Shown: piece after piece, positions 40,970 through 51,822 of the stretch
How positions within the stretch are numbered: the first letter of the stretch is position 1
Layout of the letters: each line of letters starts with the position of its first letter
Assembly: GCF_007096385.1 (NCBI RefSeq)
Contig: NZ_VJWL01000004.1
Coordinates: 124,001-188,000, forward strand
Source of the DNA: Aliidiomarina halalkaliphila
Lineage (GTDB): Bacteria > Pseudomonadota > Gammaproteobacteria > Enterobacterales > Alteromonadaceae
Length of the DNA: 64,000 bases
Reading direction: 5' to 3'
Position numbers and translations under genes: made by a program
The notes under the pieces: generated by a model
The model's database searches: none
Told to the model about the DNA's origin: nothing
Seen by the model: only the letters and a program-made list of their open reading frames with translations

Positions 40970-41317
40970 TTACACTGAGAAAGATGAGCCGCAACCACAG
41001 GTTGTGGTGGCATTTGGATTGTTCACAAAGAATCGCGCACCTTGCAGCCCTTCTTCATAGTCGACCACACCACCCATCAAATACTGGAGGCTCATCGGGT
41101 CAACGACCAGAGTCACGCCGCTTTTTTCAATTTTCATGTCGTCTGGGTTCACTTTTTCATCAAAGGTGAACCCATACTGGAATCCAGAACATCCCCCACC
41201 GGTTACAAAAACACGGAGCTTAAGCTCGGAGTTTTCCTCTTCGGTGATTAAATCACGCACGCGCTTGGCGGCGGATTCGCTAAACTCGATGGGCATGGCC
41301 TGCTCTACTGCACTCAT
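40970..41317 (-). CDS. erpA: A-type iron-sulfur carrier ErpA
   Basis: ErpA accepts Fe-S clusters from the scaffold and delivers them to client enzymes, including those of isoprenoid synthesis. The 115-residue protein has the three invariant cysteines of the family: Cys43 in GGGCSGF and Cys107/Cys109 in TCGCGSSF. It matches E. coli ErpA in length and sequence. I could not see a convincing IscR site upstream. In E. coli erpA lies near hemL; here hemJ-pyrB-hemL are nearby but divergent, with the DUF6776 gene between. Confidence 0.97.
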   Translation of the reverse strand: MSAVEQAMPIEFSESAAKRVRDLITEEENSELKLRVFVTGGGCSGFQYGFTFDEKVNPDDMKIEKSGVTLVVDPMSLQYLMGGVVDYEEGLQGARFFVNNPNATTTCGCGSSFSV

Positions 41318-41396
41318 TCCAGACTCTCACTTATTGACGATGAATCTTAACCGCATTCGGCTAATCCTCATATTGTCGCCGATGCACGATATACAA

Positions 41397-42104
41397 TCAA
41401 CTCTCAGGGGAATGTTCTAAGTCACTCGCTTCGAGCAAGTCACTCCAAGGGAAATAGCGTTCAGTTTGACGTCCACCCCGGACACGCACGTGCACATGCA
41501 CCGTATCCGGCGTAAATCCCTCAGGAAAACTAAAGCTCCCCTCGGTTAACGTGAAATAACTCATGGAAAATGAGTGTTCGGTATCATAGCCCGCGAGTTC
41601 AAGAATACTCAGATCCTGGCGTTGCCCATCTCGTTGACCACGCACAACGACCCGCATACTTCCTGTCATCAATTGTTCAATGCGTTCAAGTTGCAGCAAA
41701 ATCAAACGAAAGTAATAACGTTCTTCGTTGCTTAAGCGCGAGATCTGGAACGAGTCGATGGAAACGCCATCAGCGTCGAGTTCAGGCGCCATTACTCGTT
41801 GATAGAACACCAAATCCCGGCGAATCTGCGCATTCTGATCAATCGCCTCACGCAGCTCTTGTTGCAACGCGCGGGTTGCGGCCCGTTCTACATCAAGTTC
41901 CACCTGTAAAATATTATTTCGATACTCGAGTCGTTCTACTCGTTGATGCAAACTACTGCGTTGGCTTTCTTGCAACCGTGTATTCTGCTCAAGGTGATGC
42001 AAACGCGCATTTCCGCCAAAGTAACCAAGCAGTGCAAACACTGCGGCAATCGCCGCATAACGAATAAATTGGTACAGCCGCTGCGAGTCGTTTTCTGCAG
42101 ACAT
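41397..42104 (-). CDS. DUF6776 family membrane-anchored coiled-coil protein
   Basis: A 235-residue protein with one membrane helix near the N terminus (about residues 13-29), then a coiled coil of about 70 residues (leucine/charged heptads through QELREAIDQNAQ). A C-terminal beta-rich domain ends in a conserved RYFPWSDLL stretch. It resembles the DUF6776 family, whose role is unknown; the topology would put most of it in the periplasm. It lies between erpA and the divergent hemJ. Nothing in the sequence indicates an enzyme. Confidence 0.7.
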   Translation of the reverse strand: MSAENDSQRLYQFIRYAAIAAVFALLGYFGGNARLHHLEQNTRLQESQRSSLHQRVERLEYRNNILQVELDVERAATRALQQELREAIDQNAQIRRDLVFYQRVMAPELDADGVSIDSFQISRLSNEERYYFRLILLQLERIEQLMTGSMRVVVRGQRDGQRQDLSILELAGYDTEHSFSMSYFTLTEGSFSFPEGFTPDTVHVHVRVRGGRQTERYFPWSDLLEASDLEHSPES

Positions 42105-42114
42105 GTGAAGCTCC

Positions 42115-42130
42115 CGTGATCCAGATCACT
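42115..42130. promoter_or_regulatory. CRP-like palindrome upstream of hemJ
   Basis: CGTGA-TCCAGA-TCACT matches 8 of 10 positions of the CRP consensus TGTGA-N6-TCACA. Its centre is about 43 bases before the start point expected from the adjacent hemJ promoter, close to the class II activator position (-41.5). Confidence 0.4.
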
Positions 42131-42159
42131 TCATACTTATCCCGTGAATGGGGTATAGT
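42130..42159 (+). promoter_or_regulatory. Candidate promoter of hemJ
   Basis: TTCATA (4/6), an 18-base spacer and TATAGT (5/6) point toward hemJ. The roughly 78-base leader that follows contains an imperfect hairpin, GCGGGT (42173-42178) pairing with ACCCGC (42202-42207). Confidence 0.45.
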
Positions 42160-42243
42160 CTAACTGAATTTTGCGGGTGAATCCCTCCTGAATGATGAGG
42201 AACCCGCTTTCCCATCTCGCTGCGTCGGTTTTAAGGTGAAAGC

Positions 42244-42681
42244 ATGAATGAATTTCTCGTTCTGCAATGGTTCAAAGCGCTGCACATTGCATTTATGGTG
42301 GCTTGGTTTGCCGGTATATTTTATTTGCCGCGCATCTTTGTGTATCACGCTGAATCCAGTGAATCAGTTGTTCATGAACAATTTAAAGTGATGGAGCGAC
42401 GATTACTCTATTTTGTAACACCCTTTGCTCTCCTTACCATCGCCTTTGGATTTGGCATCATTTGGATTTATGGTGCCGATTGGTTTCGCATGAGTGGTTG
42501 GTTGCACATCAAACTACTTTTGGTGGCGCTTCTGGTGGTCTACCACGCGTACTGCTTTGTGCTACTGGCGGATTTTAAAGCCAATCGCAATCGGCGCTCA
42601 GGGAAATGGTATCGCGTGTTTAATGAGGTGCCGGTGATTTTGCTATTTGCCATCGTTATTCTGGCAGTATTGCAGCCATGA
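42244..42681 (+). CDS. hemJ: Protoporphyrinogen IX oxidase HemJ
   Basis: HemJ oxidises protoporphyrinogen IX to protoporphyrin IX in heme synthesis. The 145-residue membrane protein (UPF0093/CopD-like) has four hydrophobic helices. The conserved His in ALHIAFMVAWFAGIFYLPR and LHIKLLLV are probable heme ligands. AAGGTGA precedes the ATG by 5 bases. It is upstream of pyrB and hemL in the same direction. No hemG or hemY is visible in this window, consistent with HemJ being the working enzyme. Confidence 0.94.
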   Translation: MNEFLVLQWFKALHIAFMVAWFAGIFYLPRIFVYHAESSESVVHEQFKVMERRLLYFVTPFALLTIAFGFGIIWIYGADWFRMSGWLHIKLLLVALLVVYHAYCFVLLADFKANRNRRSGKWYRVFNEVPVILLFAIVILAVLQP

Positions 42682-42739
42682 TGCTGCGTTCGAAACTACG
42701 TTTATTTTGCGGTCTTATGTTCTGTGCTTTCCGGAGATC

Positions 42740-42748
42740 TGATATGAT
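42740..42748 (+). promoter_or_regulatory. Candidate extended -10 promoter for pyrB
   Basis: TGATATGAT combines a TGn element with a near-consensus -10, about 37 bases before the pyrB ATG. The -35 region is poor. Confidence 0.45.
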
Positions 42749-42784
42749 GCTCTCCCAACAGTCGATCACGTTGGAAACATCCCC

Positions 42785-43801
42785 ATGATGAAGTTTACTG
42801 GCGCTAATATCCTCTCTGTCGATCAATTCGATCGCGATGCCATTGAGCATGTTTTTCGCATTGCCGACCTAATGGAACCCTATGCTCACCGGCGAAAGCG
42901 CACTCGCGTTCTCGATGGTGCCATTTTAGGTAATCTATTTTTCGAGCCTTCCACACGTACCCGAGTAAGTTTTGGTACCGCCTTTAACTTACTGGGAGGA
43001 GAAGTGCGGGAGACCACGGGAATGGAGAGCTCGGCGCTCGCCAAAGGCGAATCCTTATACGATACCGCCCGGGTACTCTCCAGCTACAGCGATATTATTG
43101 CCATGCGCCACCCCAAAGCCGGCAGTGTGGCCGAGTTTTCTGAAGGCAGTCGGGTACCTGTCATTAACGGTGGTGACGGCGCCAATGAACACCCGACTCA
43201 AGCATTACTCGATTTGTATACCATCGAAAAAGAATTACAGCACCACGGCCGCACCATTGATGGCATGCATTTGTGCATGATCGGTGATCTCAAATACGGC
43301 CGCACCGTACATTCATTGTCGAAGTTATTGTGTGCGTTCAACAACGTGCGCCTGACCTTTATTTCGCCGCCCGAACTTGCCATGCCCGATGATATCGTTG
43401 CACTTTTAGAAAACGCCGGTCATCAGGTATTCCGTGCTGATAGTTTAAGCGGCTCGGTGGATGCGGATATTGTGTATCAAACCCGAATTCAGCAAGAGCG
43501 TTTTGCAAGCCAAGAGGAAGCCGCCCAATATCGTGGACGTTTCCGACTCAACAGCGAGATTTATACACGTCACTACAAACCAAATACTGTCATTATGCAT
43601 CCGCTTCCCCGGGATTCCCGCGCCGAAGCCAATGAATTGGATAACGACTTGAACCAACATCCGAATCTTGCCATTTTCCGCCAAGCGGATAACGGCGTAC
43701 TCATTCGGATGGCACTTTTTGCCCTTACCTTAGGCGTGGAGCATTTAGTGAGTCGCTACGACACGGATGTGATTTGGTACAGTGACAAAGCAAATATTTA
43801 A
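42785..43801 (+). CDS. pyrB: Aspartate carbamoyltransferase catalytic subunit
   Basis: PyrB condenses aspartate and carbamoyl phosphate, the first committed step of pyrimidine synthesis. The 338-residue protein has the carbamoyl-phosphate loop [12 protein letters not shown], the HPKAGS and [10 protein letters not shown] motifs and [14 protein letters not shown]. It is about 27 residues longer than E. coli PyrB, mostly through a C-terminal tail after the last conserved helix. No pyrI regulatory gene follows; hemL starts 14 bases later. Allosteric control by a PyrI partner is therefore doubtful from this locus alone. Confidence 0.95.
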   Translation: MMKFTGANILSVDQFDRDAIEHVFRIADLMEPYAHRRKRTRVLDGAILGNLFFEPSTRTRVSFGTAFNLLGGEVRETTGMESSALAKGESLYDTARVLSSYSDIIAMRHPKAGSVAEFSEGSRVPVINGGDGANEHPTQALLDLYTIEKELQHHGRTIDGMHLCMIGDLKYGRTVHSLSKLLCAFNNVRLTFISPPELAMPDDIVALLENAGHQVFRADSLSGSVDADIVYQTRIQQERFASQEEAAQYRGRFRLNSEIYTRHYKPNTVIMHPLPRDSRAEANELDNDLNQHPNLAIFRQADNGVLIRMALFALTLGVEHLVSRYDTDVIWYSDKANI

Positions 43802-43814
43802 TGAGGTTGTAACT

Positions 43815-45098
43815 ATGTCTACCCGTTCCGAGCAGTTATTTGAAATCGCCCAGCGTTCGATTCCCGGCGGTGTGAACTCACCCGTGCGCGCATTTAAAGG
43901 CGTTGGCGGTCATCCTATTTTTATTGAACGGGCTCAGGGTGCCTATTTATTCGATGTCGACGGCAATCGCTATATCGATTACATCGGCTCATGGGGCCCG
44001 ATGATTCTGGGTCATAATCATCCAGAGATTCGCGATGCAGCCATTGAAGCCGCCGAGCGCGGACTTAGCTTCGGCACACCGACTGCTGCTGAAATCACCA
44101 TGGCGGAAAAAGTGATTTCCATGGTGCCGTCTATTGAGAAAGTACGCATGGTGAATTCAGGCACTGAAGCCACCATGAGCGCTATTCGTTTGGCGCGCGG
44201 CTACACCAAGCGCGATAAAATTCTTAAGTTTGAAGGCTGTTATCACGGTCATGCAGATTCACTATTGGTGAAAGCCGGTTCTGGTGCCTTAACCTTAGGC
44301 GTGCCCAATTCACCGGGAATTCCTGAAGACTTTGCGAAGCATACGCTTACCGTCAGCTTTAATAATCTCGATGAAGTAAAGCAAGTGTTTGCTGATGTCG
44401 GTGATCAAATCGCCTGTATTATCGTGGAGCCCGTTGCTGGCAACATGAACTGTATTTTACCAGAGCCTGGGTTCCTCGAAGGCCTGCGAAGTATTTGTGA
44501 CCAATACGGCAGCGTGCTTATTTTCGATGAAGTGATGACAGGTTTTAGGGTGGCCCGTGGCGGCGCTCAAGAGCTCTTCCAAGTCACGCCGGACCTCACC
44601 TGTTTAGGGAAGGTCATCGGTGGTGGTATGCCGGTAGGTGCCTTTGGCGGCAAACGTGAAATTATGGACTACATCGCCCCCACAGGCCCGGTATATCAAG
44701 CGGGAACCTTGTCTGGGAATCCCGTTGCCATGGCCGCCGGTTTAGCAGCCCTGAATCTGTTGAATTCGTCGTCTATCTATACGCAGTTGGAATCTCGCGT
44801 TACAGAGCTGACCACTGGCCTGCAAGAATTGGCCGACAAAAAAGGCATTCCGTTCACAACTGCACAAGCTGGCGGCATGTTCGGTTTCTTCTTTAGTGAC
44901 GCGCCGAAAGTAACCACGTACGAACAAGCAACGCATTGTAATATGGAGCATTTCCGTAAGTTCTATCATGAAATGCTGAAGCGCGGTGTGTACTTGGCTC
45001 CTAGTGCTTATGAAGCCGGATTTATGTCTTTGGCCCACACTGAAACCGACATCGAAGAAACCTTACAGGTTGCCGAACACGCATTTAATCTTCTCTAG
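43815..45098 (+). CDS. hemL: Glutamate-1-semialdehyde 2,1-aminomutase
   Basis: HemL converts glutamate-1-semialdehyde to 5-aminolevulinate, an early tetrapyrrole step, using pyridoxamine/pyridoxal phosphate. It has 427 residues. [13 protein letters not shown] opens the protein, [11 protein letters not shown] is characteristic, and the PLP lysine lies in [17 protein letters not shown] 43815 has GAGG 8 bases upstream, so the frame extension into pyrB is not used. It is probably co-transcribed with pyrB and ends at a hairpin terminator. Confidence 0.98.
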   Translation: MSTRSEQLFEIAQRSIPGGVNSPVRAFKGVGGHPIFIERAQGAYLFDVDGNRYIDYIGSWGPMILGHNHPEIRDAAIEAAERGLSFGTPTAAEITMAEKVISMVPSIEKVRMVNSGTEATMSAIRLARGYTKRDKILKFEGCYHGHADSLLVKAGSGALTLGVPNSPGIPEDFAKHTLTVSFNNLDEVKQVFADVGDQIACIIVEPVAGNMNCILPEPGFLEGLRSICDQYGSVLIFDEVMTGFRVARGGAQELFQVTPDLTCLGKVIGGGMPVGAFGGKREIMDYIAPTGPVYQAGTLSGNPVAMAAGLAALNLLNSSSIYTQLESRVTELTTGLQELADKKGIPFTTAQAGGMFGFFFSDAPKVTTYEQATHCNMEHFRKFYHEMLKRGVYLAPSAYEAGFMSLAHTETDIEETLQVAEHAFNLL

Positions 45099-45126
45099 GG
45101 TTTGCGTTACACTATACGGTTCCGAA

Positions 45127-45160
45127 GACCACCCTTGCTGAACGCTAAGGGTGGTCATTT
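45127..45160 (+). terminator. Terminator after hemL
   Basis: A 10-bp stem GACCACCCTT/AAGGGTGGTC with a ten-base loop is followed by ATTT. The T-tract is short, but the stem is strong. Confidence 0.6.
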
Positions 45161-45239
45161 CGACTGATGTTTGTTGTGTTCTTTTTTGCGGAGCTGTCGC
45201 GCTCGCAAAAAGGCTGTAGTACTGACTGACGGAGTGTCC

Positions 45240-46934
45240 ATGAGTAACGTGCCGAAAAAAGCCCCATTGTATATCCCCCATGCAGGGCCTTCCTTGCTGG
45301 AAACCCCTTTGTTGAACAAAGGCAGTGCGTTTACTCGTGACGAGCGCGTTATGTTTAATCTAACTGGGCTATTGCCACCCCGCTACGAAACCATCGAAGA
45401 ACAGGTTTCGCGGGCCTACATGCAATACCAGAGTTTTGATACCACCTTAAACAAACATATCTATCTGCGCGCCATCCAAGACAACAACGAAACCATGTTT
45501 CACCGTTTAGTCTCTGATCACCTTGAAGAAATGATGCCGATTATCTATACGCCTACCGTTGGCGACGCCTGTGAAAAATTCTCCGATATTTATCGGAGCT
45601 CTCGCGGCTTGTTTCTCTCGTACGCAGAGCGGGATCAAATGGACGACATATTGCGCAATGCCACCAAGCGCAACGTGAAAGTAATTGTAGTCACCGATGG
45701 AGAGCGCATCCTCGGCTTGGGTGACCAAGGCATTGGCGGTATGGGGATCCCCATTGGGAAACTTTCTTTATATACCGCATGCGGCGGTATTAGCCCAGCC
45801 TATACCTTGCCAGTAATGCTCGATGTAGGCACCAATAATGAGAAGCTGCTAAATGACCCCATGTACATGGGCGCCCGACACAAACGCATTACCGGAAGCG
45901 AATACGATGAATTTATCGATACCTTTATTCAATCGGTAAAGCGCCGCTGGCCCAATGCCATGATTCAGTTCGAGGACTTTGCCCAACATACGGCCATGCC
46001 AATTCTTAAGCGTTATCAAGACGAAATTTGTTGTTTCAACGACGATATTCAGGGCACCGCAGCGGTCACGGCCGGCACCCTGCTTGCTGCCTGTAAAACC
46101 AAAGGGCAGAAATTATCAGAACAACGCATTGTGTTTGTTGGCGCTGGTTCGGCAGGATGTGGAATTGCCGAACATATTATTTCGCACATGTGTGCCGAAG
46201 GCCTCTCTCGCGCGCAAGCAAAAGCACAAATTTATATGGTGGATCGTTTTGGTCTGTTATCAGAGAACATGCCTGATTTACGCGATTTTCAGCAAGAATT
46301 AGTACAACCCAATGCGGTGCTGCAGAATTGGACATTTAGCGGTGATTATCCATCGCTATTAGATGTGATGCATTGTGCACAACCAACGGTGCTCATCGGT
46401 GTATCTGGGCAGCCGGGTTTGTTTACGGAGCAAGTGGTTCACGCCATGCAGACCTACACACCGGAACCCATTATTTTCCCACTGTCGAATCCCTCGAAGC
46501 GCGTGGAAGCGTCCCCCATTGACGTCATTCGCTGGACCCAAGGGAAAGCTATCGTTGCCACCGGCTCTCCATTTAGCCCGGTGCAGTATCAAGGCAAAAC
46601 CTACCCCATCGCACAATGCAACAATAGCTATATTTTCCCCGGAATTGGTTTAGGTGTGCTTGCCGTAAAAGCCAATCGCATCACCGAAGAAATGCTAATG
46701 ATCGCTAGCCAGACATTGGCGCAGTATTCGCCATTAGCCAACGGCGAAAGTGAGCATTTGCTGCCAGCGATTACCCAAATCGCCACGCTCAGCAAGAAAA
46801 TTGCTTTTGCTGTGGGCAAGGTAGCGCAAGAGCAAGGTCATGCCCTAGAAATTACCGACGCGGTGTTAGAACAGCGCATCGCTGGTAATTTCTGGAAGCC
46901 TGAATACCGCGAATATAAGCGCGTATCGATTTAA
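45240..46934 (+). CDS. maeA: NAD-dependent malic enzyme MaeA
   Basis: This enzyme decarboxylates malate to pyruvate with reduction of NAD+. The 564-residue protein (E. coli SfcA 565) has the family opening [10 protein letters not shown] and the malate site [14 protein letters not shown]. The catalytic Lys/Asp region follows, and the Rossmann motif is [28 protein letters not shown] and the late [10 protein letters not shown] segment are typical. ATG 45240 has GGAG 6 bases upstream. The 3' end overlaps convergent mrcB by four bases. Confidence 0.96.
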   Translation: MSNVPKKAPLYIPHAGPSLLETPLLNKGSAFTRDERVMFNLTGLLPPRYETIEEQVSRAYMQYQSFDTTLNKHIYLRAIQDNNETMFHRLVSDHLEEMMPIIYTPTVGDACEKFSDIYRSSRGLFLSYAERDQMDDILRNATKRNVKVIVVTDGERILGLGDQGIGGMGIPIGKLSLYTACGGISPAYTLPVMLDVGTNNEKLLNDPMYMGARHKRITGSEYDEFIDTFIQSVKRRWPNAMIQFEDFAQHTAMPILKRYQDEICCFNDDIQGTAAVTAGTLLAACKTKGQKLSEQRIVFVGAGSAGCGIAEHIISHMCAEGLSRAQAKAQIYMVDRFGLLSENMPDLRDFQQELVQPNAVLQNWTFSGDYPSLLDVMHCAQPTVLIGVSGQPGLFTEQVVHAMQTYTPEPIIFPLSNPSKRVEASPIDVIRWTQGKAIVATGSPFSPVQYQGKTYPIAQCNNSYIFPGIGLGVLAVKANRITEEMLMIASQTLAQYSPLANGESEHLLPAITQIATLSKKIAFAVGKVAQEQGHALEITDAVLEQRIAGNFWKPEYREYKRVSI

Positions 46935-49216
46935 TCGCCAAACACGCGACGCCACCAAGGCCGTCTCTCGCGGTCTTCTGGTGTCGCGTCTTGCTCGGGG
47001 TCCACGTCACGGCACGGCGTTAACTCTCGGTCATTAACCCCAATACCTGGAAGCTGAACAGTATCGTTACATCCAGGGGCTACCAAGGTGCCAGTAAACT
47101 TATTCCAGTGCCCCATAGCCACGCCCTCAGGCATAGATAAATTCAGTGGGACAACCCCGGTTTCCCGCCAAATCGTGGCAGCGGTGATTAATGCACCACG
47201 ACTTCCGGTTAATCCAATCGGTTGATTGTCGTCACGCCCCATCCATGTGGTCATTACATATCGTTCATCAAATGACACAAACCAACTATCCCGTAAATCA
47301 TTGGTGGAGCCAGTTTTGCCGCCTACACCGGTCGCCTCAGGCCCCATAATGCGATGCATGCTGCGCCCCGTGCCCTCTTGCACTACACCGTGACTTGCAT
47401 AGCGCGCTAGATACGCCGCTTCCGGGGAGAACCCGGTGATCGCACGCGGCTCCCGTACATACAGATGATCACCGCGGTGGGTGGTAATTCCGGCAATAGT
47501 GGTGGGGGCATAAGCCACGCCATGATTCGCAATATAGGAATACAAATGATTCACCTGCAACGGAGAAAGCTCAATGGTACCTAGCGCCAGTGACGGGAAA
47601 GCGTGAATCGATCCAGTCATTCCTAACCCATACAAATGATCGCGCAGGCGCGTCGGTTCAATCTCTTGAGCCACTTGAATGGCGGGAATATTGCGCGAAT
47701 CTACCCAACTTTTCAGCAAGGATACGGGCCCTAAGAATTCGTCATCGAAATTCTTCGGCTCCCACAACTGACCGCGTTCATTGCGCATGCTCAGGGGCTC
47801 GTCGTAGAGAATGCTGCCAAGGCTATACCTCTGGGAATCTTCCAACGCCAATGTATATACCAAGGGTTTCATTAAGGAGCCAATTTGCCGACGAGCTTGG
47901 AAGGCGCGATTAAAACCTGCATTTACCGGCGTTCTGCCGCCAATCAGTGCACGCACTGTGCCATCGCGGTAATCACTAATCACCACAGCAGTTTGCATGT
48001 CTTGGTCGGGGAACTCCTGCATACGCTGGGTCATGCCGTGTTGCGCTTGTGCCTGCAAATAGGGGTCAAAATAGGTGAACACCCGTAATCCGGTTTCCTG
48101 CCAAGCTCTGCCCGGAATCAGGCGGCGTAGCTCCTGCTGCACGAGATCCACATAATCGGGCCGGCTATGGGCAACCAAACGATAATTCTGGCGCGTGACC
48201 ACCGGAGCTTCCAGTGCCGCCAAGTATTGGGTTTGGCTAATCAAATCATGGCTGTACATCAGTCGCAGTACAAAATCTCGACGATCTTGTGCGCGCTCTG
48301 GATTACGATACGGGTTATATAAACTCGGCCCGCGAATCATGCCGATTAGCTGGGCGATTTCTGGGGGCGTGAGATCTTCCGGCGCCTTGCCAAAATAGAA
48401 CTGGCTACCTAAGCCCACTCCATGAATAGCGTGCCCCCGATCCTGACCGAAAAACACCTCATTGAAGTAGGCTTCGAGAATTTCATCTTTGCTGAATCGG
48501 TAATCAAGGCTCAGAGCCATAATGGCTTCGTTGATTTTTCGAGTAAGATGCTGGTCCATGGTTAAGAACATGTTCTTTACCAGCTGTTGGGTGATGGTAC
48601 TGCCCCCCTGAACCGTGCGACCAGCGCGGATATTGGCAACCGCTGCACGTAAAATCGAACTCGGGCGCACGCCTCGGTGATGATAAAACTCCCGGTCTTC
48701 AACCAAGAGCAGGGTTTGCTGCATCAACACCGGTACCTGCTCGAGCCCCACTAACAATCGGTCCTCGTTATTATCAGACGCAAACCGACCAATCAGCTGC
48801 GGTTCCAAGCGAATGGCATCGACAGGCTCTTGACTGGGCCACGCCACCAAATCCGAGAGCATGCCTTGTTGATCAAACGTCAGGCGCACGCGTTGCCCGT
48901 GTTCATAGCGATCGGGAAAATCAAACGCACGGCGAAACAACAATAATTGCGTACCTTGCTGCTGAAACTCTCCTGGATTGCGCGCATATCGGGTTTCCCG
49001 ATAATCAAGGGCGCCCAGTTCACGTACCACTTCGTCGCGGCGAATTCCATAATCCGGACGCAACTCAAGAGCGCGGCTGTACAATAACGCCGGCGCTTCA
49101 TAGCGTGCTTCGGTAAAACGCTTGGTCACCACGGAATCGAGGTAAATCACATAAAAAATCAGAACCGCACAACCCACCAACGCGAGTTTTAACAAGAGTC
49201 CAAAATACTTACGCAT
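46931..49216 (-). CDS. mrcB: Bifunctional penicillin-binding protein 1b
   Basis: PBP1b polymerises glycan strands and cross-links them at the inner-membrane outer face. The 761-residue protein has a membrane helix (about 7-25), a UB2H-like region, and a glycosyltransferase domain with the catalytic Glu173 in VEDREFYHH and [13 protein letters not shown]. The transpeptidase domain follows, with the Ser in GSLMKP, SRN as the second motif and KTGST as the third. It lacks the long cytoplasmic N-terminal tail of E. coli PBP1b (844 residues). It directly follows hrpB, the E. coli order. The LpoB activator gene is not in this window. Confidence 0.96.
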   Translation of the reverse strand: MRKYFGLLLKLALVGCAVLIFYVIYLDSVVTKRFTEARYEAPALLYSRALELRPDYGIRRDEVVRELGALDYRETRYARNPGEFQQQGTQLLLFRRAFDFPDRYEHGQRVRLTFDQQGMLSDLVAWPSQEPVDAIRLEPQLIGRFASDNNEDRLLVGLEQVPVLMQQTLLLVEDREFYHHRGVRPSSILRAAVANIRAGRTVQGGSTITQQLVKNMFLTMDQHLTRKINEAIMALSLDYRFSKDEILEAYFNEVFFGQDRGHAIHGVGLGSQFYFGKAPEDLTPPEIAQLIGMIRGPSLYNPYRNPERAQDRRDFVLRLMYSHDLISQTQYLAALEAPVVTRQNYRLVAHSRPDYVDLVQQELRRLIPGRAWQETGLRVFTYFDPYLQAQAQHGMTQRMQEFPDQDMQTAVVISDYRDGTVRALIGGRTPVNAGFNRAFQARRQIGSLMKPLVYTLALEDSQRYSLGSILYDEPLSMRNERGQLWEPKNFDDEFLGPVSLLKSWVDSRNIPAIQVAQEIEPTRLRDHLYGLGMTGSIHAFPSLALGTIELSPLQVNHLYSYIANHGVAYAPTTIAGITTHRGDHLYVREPRAITGFSPEAAYLARYASHGVVQEGTGRSMHRIMGPEATGVGGKTGSTNDLRDSWFVSFDERYVMTTWMGRDDNQPIGLTGSRGALITAATIWRETGVVPLNLSMPEGVAMGHWNKFTGTLVAPGCNDTVQLPGIGVNDRELTPCRDVDPEQDATPEDRERRPWWRRVFGD

Positions 49217-49221
49217 ACCTG

Positions 49222-51723
49222 CTATTGCTCCAGTGCTCGTTTGGTTTTATGGCTAGCGATCGCTTGCACCGGGTCTTCGGGCCATGGGTGCTTCGGATAG
49301 CGACCGCGCATTTCTTTGCGCACTAACGGATACCCGTCTTGCCAAAACGACGCAAGATCTTGCGTGCGCTGCAATGGACGCCCTGCCGGGGATAAAAGTT
49401 CAAAGGTTAACGGCAATGTTTGTGAAAGAATGCGCGGCGTTCTTGGCTCTCCAAACACTTCTTGTAGTTTCAATCGCACCACAGCCGCGCCATGCTCATC
49501 GTAATGAATGTTGTGGAAGCGACCACTGGGTGCCTGCCACCGATCGGGTAGCAACCTATCCAGCGTTTTCGTTTCTTGATAACCCAAACGCGCTTGCAGT
49601 GCAGGCAACGGATTCCACTGCCGTGCTTGCACAAGGGTTCGGCAATCGCGCACATACAGCGCCGCCCATTCCGGGAGACTATCCAACAGGGCTTGCGCTT
49701 GCCAGTCTTCGGCACGACAACCTAACTGCTCTGCAGCGAGCTGTACCCGACGCAAGAACTGCTCTACAGGTGGTTTGCTAAAGAGTGCCGGGCCAGGATC
49801 CGAGACCATGGCCGACATCAAGGCGTGGCTAAACTCATCCGCCGAAGGGGCTGCATCCGTTTCCGTCTCCGACACCAAAATCGCGCCAATTTTTTGCTGT
49901 ATTTGCCGACGTAAACGCCCCTGTGGTCCACGCCAGAACCAACGTGATTCAGTTCGACTCAAACGATCCAATTGCGACGAAATGTGCGCCCAAGGCACCG
50001 CTATTCCCTGGCGAATCACCCCATCACTGCGACCTTCGCTCAAGGTCATCCCGGTAACCAGGAGCCATTCTGGTCGCTCCGTAAAGTCGGCGGGAAGGGT
50101 TGCGGCAACCCCGGTCGCCAGTTGGTATTGCTCCCCAGAGTCTCTTCGTTTTGCCAGCCAGTAAGGCTCCAAGGCCAGCCCGAGTTCAACCATAACGCGC
50201 GGATCAACAGTTGTAAGTGATTGCACCCCTAATCGTTTGCACCAATAACGATAACGCCGATGGGTGCGCGGGTAGCCTTTCTGATCGCGAAGCAGCTCAA
50301 CAAGTCCTGCTGACAGCTCATCGTTACGTCGCCACTCCTGTTCATCTAAGTGAGCGGCAAGCAAAGCAGCATGGGATATTAGTTGTTCATTCTTCGTCAT
50401 CATTGCAAAGTGCAGCATACAGCCCACATGTAAATCAGTGCCAAGCTGCTGCACTGCTTTTCCTTTTGCTGTAAGCGTAGGCACGCTATTGCCGATATCT
50501 GCAGACTTGTCAGTTCGCGCAACTAAGTCAAGTCGCTGCAGCTGCTGCAGTGCTCGTTGCACCGCCGTATTTGCGGGCGGTGTAAACCATGAAAGTTGTG
50601 GCAGGGAGGTTCCCCAAGCTGCCGCCTCTAACACTGTCGACGCCAGGTTCTCTGTGGCCAATGCCGGTTCTGAGAACTTAGCAAAGCCTTGCTGCTGGCT
50701 CTCGCTCCATAGCCGATAACAGCGCCCCGCCCGGACTCGTCCGGCGCGGCCTGCGCGCTGCTCTGCTGAGGCAATAGGAATCATTCGGGTAACGAGTTGG
50801 GTTTGTAGATAGCGCTCCACATAGCGTGCCTGACGTTCACGCCCGCTATCAACCACCACGTCAATATCGGGAATGGTCACACTGGTTTCAGCCAAGTTTG
50901 TGGCTAGCACCAGCTTGCGCTGCCCAGGCTCGTCAAGAGGAGTGAGTACCCGTTGTTGCTCTGCTAATGATAATCGCCCGTGCAGCTCCATCACCTGCCA
51001 TCCACCGTCGAGTCGCAAGTGCTCTCGAACTCGCCGAATTTCCCGCATTCCCGGAAGAAACACCAAGATACCCTGCTGCGCATGCATGCAGGCTTCCTGA
51101 ATAACCGATGGGATCGCATCTAGCCAGCGATCGAGTTGCCGTGGCGGCCGGTAAAATAGATCCACGGGAAAACTTCTCCCTTCGCTTTGTAATACTTCGG
51201 TGTGATGGCCTAGGCTCTCGAGCCACTGCCCTAATGCTTGCGCTGGAATTGTGGCCGACATGATCAGCACACCTAAGTCTGGACGTAACTCCCGCGTTTC
51301 CAGGGCAAATGCCAGACCGAGATCACAATGTAAATTACGTTCATGAAACTCATCGAAAATCACCAGATCAATGCCAGAAAGCAAAGGATCGTGCTGAATC
51401 ATTTGGGTAAACATACCGTCGGTGACAACCAGCAACTTGGTGCTTGCGCTGGATTTCCGCTCTTGGCGCACCCAGTACCCCACACTTTGCCCCGGAGATT
51501 CACCCATCATGCTGCTTAGATAGCGCGCAATACTTAAGGCGGCAACACGTCGAGGCTGTACCAAGATTATCAAACCATTGGATTGCGCTGCGGTGAGCAA
51601 CGCATAGGGCAAGGCCGTTGATTTCCCGGCACCGGGAGGCGCTTGCAGCACAACCACAGCACTCGGCAGTGCCCTTTGCACCCGAGGGAGTAGTTCTATG
51701 ACAGGAAGATTGGCCAGATTCAT
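49222..51723 (-). CDS. hrpB: ATP-dependent helicase HrpB
   Basis: A DEAH-type RNA helicase-like ATPase of 833 residues whose physiological role is poorly defined. Walker A is GAGKSTALP, Walker B is FDEFHER, the SAT motif and the later ETSVTIPDI and QRAGRAGRVRAG motifs complete the two RecA-like domains. The family-specific C-terminal HrpB domain (LLDSLPEWAALYVR and on) is present. It is separated from pepB by a terminator and leads into mrcB with a 5-base gap, so the two are probably co-transcribed. Confidence 0.96.
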   Translation of the reverse strand: MNLANLPVIELLPRVQRALPSAVVVLQAPPGAGKSTALPYALLTAAQSNGLIILVQPRRVAALSIARYLSSMMGESPGQSVGYWVRQERKSSASTKLLVVTDGMFTQMIQHDPLLSGIDLVIFDEFHERNLHCDLGLAFALETRELRPDLGVLIMSATIPAQALGQWLESLGHHTEVLQSEGRSFPVDLFYRPPRQLDRWLDAIPSVIQEACMHAQQGILVFLPGMREIRRVREHLRLDGGWQVMELHGRLSLAEQQRVLTPLDEPGQRKLVLATNLAETSVTIPDIDVVVDSGRERQARYVERYLQTQLVTRMIPIASAEQRAGRAGRVRAGRCYRLWSESQQQGFAKFSEPALATENLASTVLEAAAWGTSLPQLSWFTPPANTAVQRALQQLQRLDLVARTDKSADIGNSVPTLTAKGKAVQQLGTDLHVGCMLHFAMMTKNEQLISHAALLAAHLDEQEWRRNDELSAGLVELLRDQKGYPRTHRRYRYWCKRLGVQSLTTVDPRVMVELGLALEPYWLAKRRDSGEQYQLATGVAATLPADFTERPEWLLVTGMTLSEGRSDGVIRQGIAVPWAHISSQLDRLSRTESRWFWRGPQGRLRRQIQQKIGAILVSETETDAAPSADEFSHALMSAMVSDPGPALFSKPPVEQFLRRVQLAAEQLGCRAEDWQAQALLDSLPEWAALYVRDCRTLVQARQWNPLPALQARLGYQETKTLDRLLPDRWQAPSGRFHNIHYDEHGAAVVRLKLQEVFGEPRTPRILSQTLPLTFELLSPAGRPLQRTQDLASFWQDGYPLVRKEMRGRYPKHPWPEDPVQAIASHKTKRALEQ

Positions 51724-51740
51724 ACCGTCTATAATGCCAC

Positions 51741-51779
51741 AAAAAAGCCGTTGGTCCGCACTGGTCCAACGGCTTTTTT
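51741..51779. terminator. Terminator downstream of pepB
   Basis: An 8-bp stem GCCGTTGG/CCAACGGC with an 11-base loop is flanked by A6 and T6. On the minus strand it follows pepB and precedes hrpB. Confidence 0.85.
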
Positions 51780-51822
51780 ACCTGACCTTTGCAGTGGCTC
51801 TATGCCACGTTAAAAGCCGTAC

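Noticed and set aside
41570-42067. 165-codon open frame on the plus strand
   Set aside because: It lies antisense within the DUF6776 gene, with no start signal and low-complexity composition.
49284-49781. 165-codon open frame on the plus strand
   Set aside because: It is a shadow of hrpB, whose frame on the other strand carries all helicase motifs.
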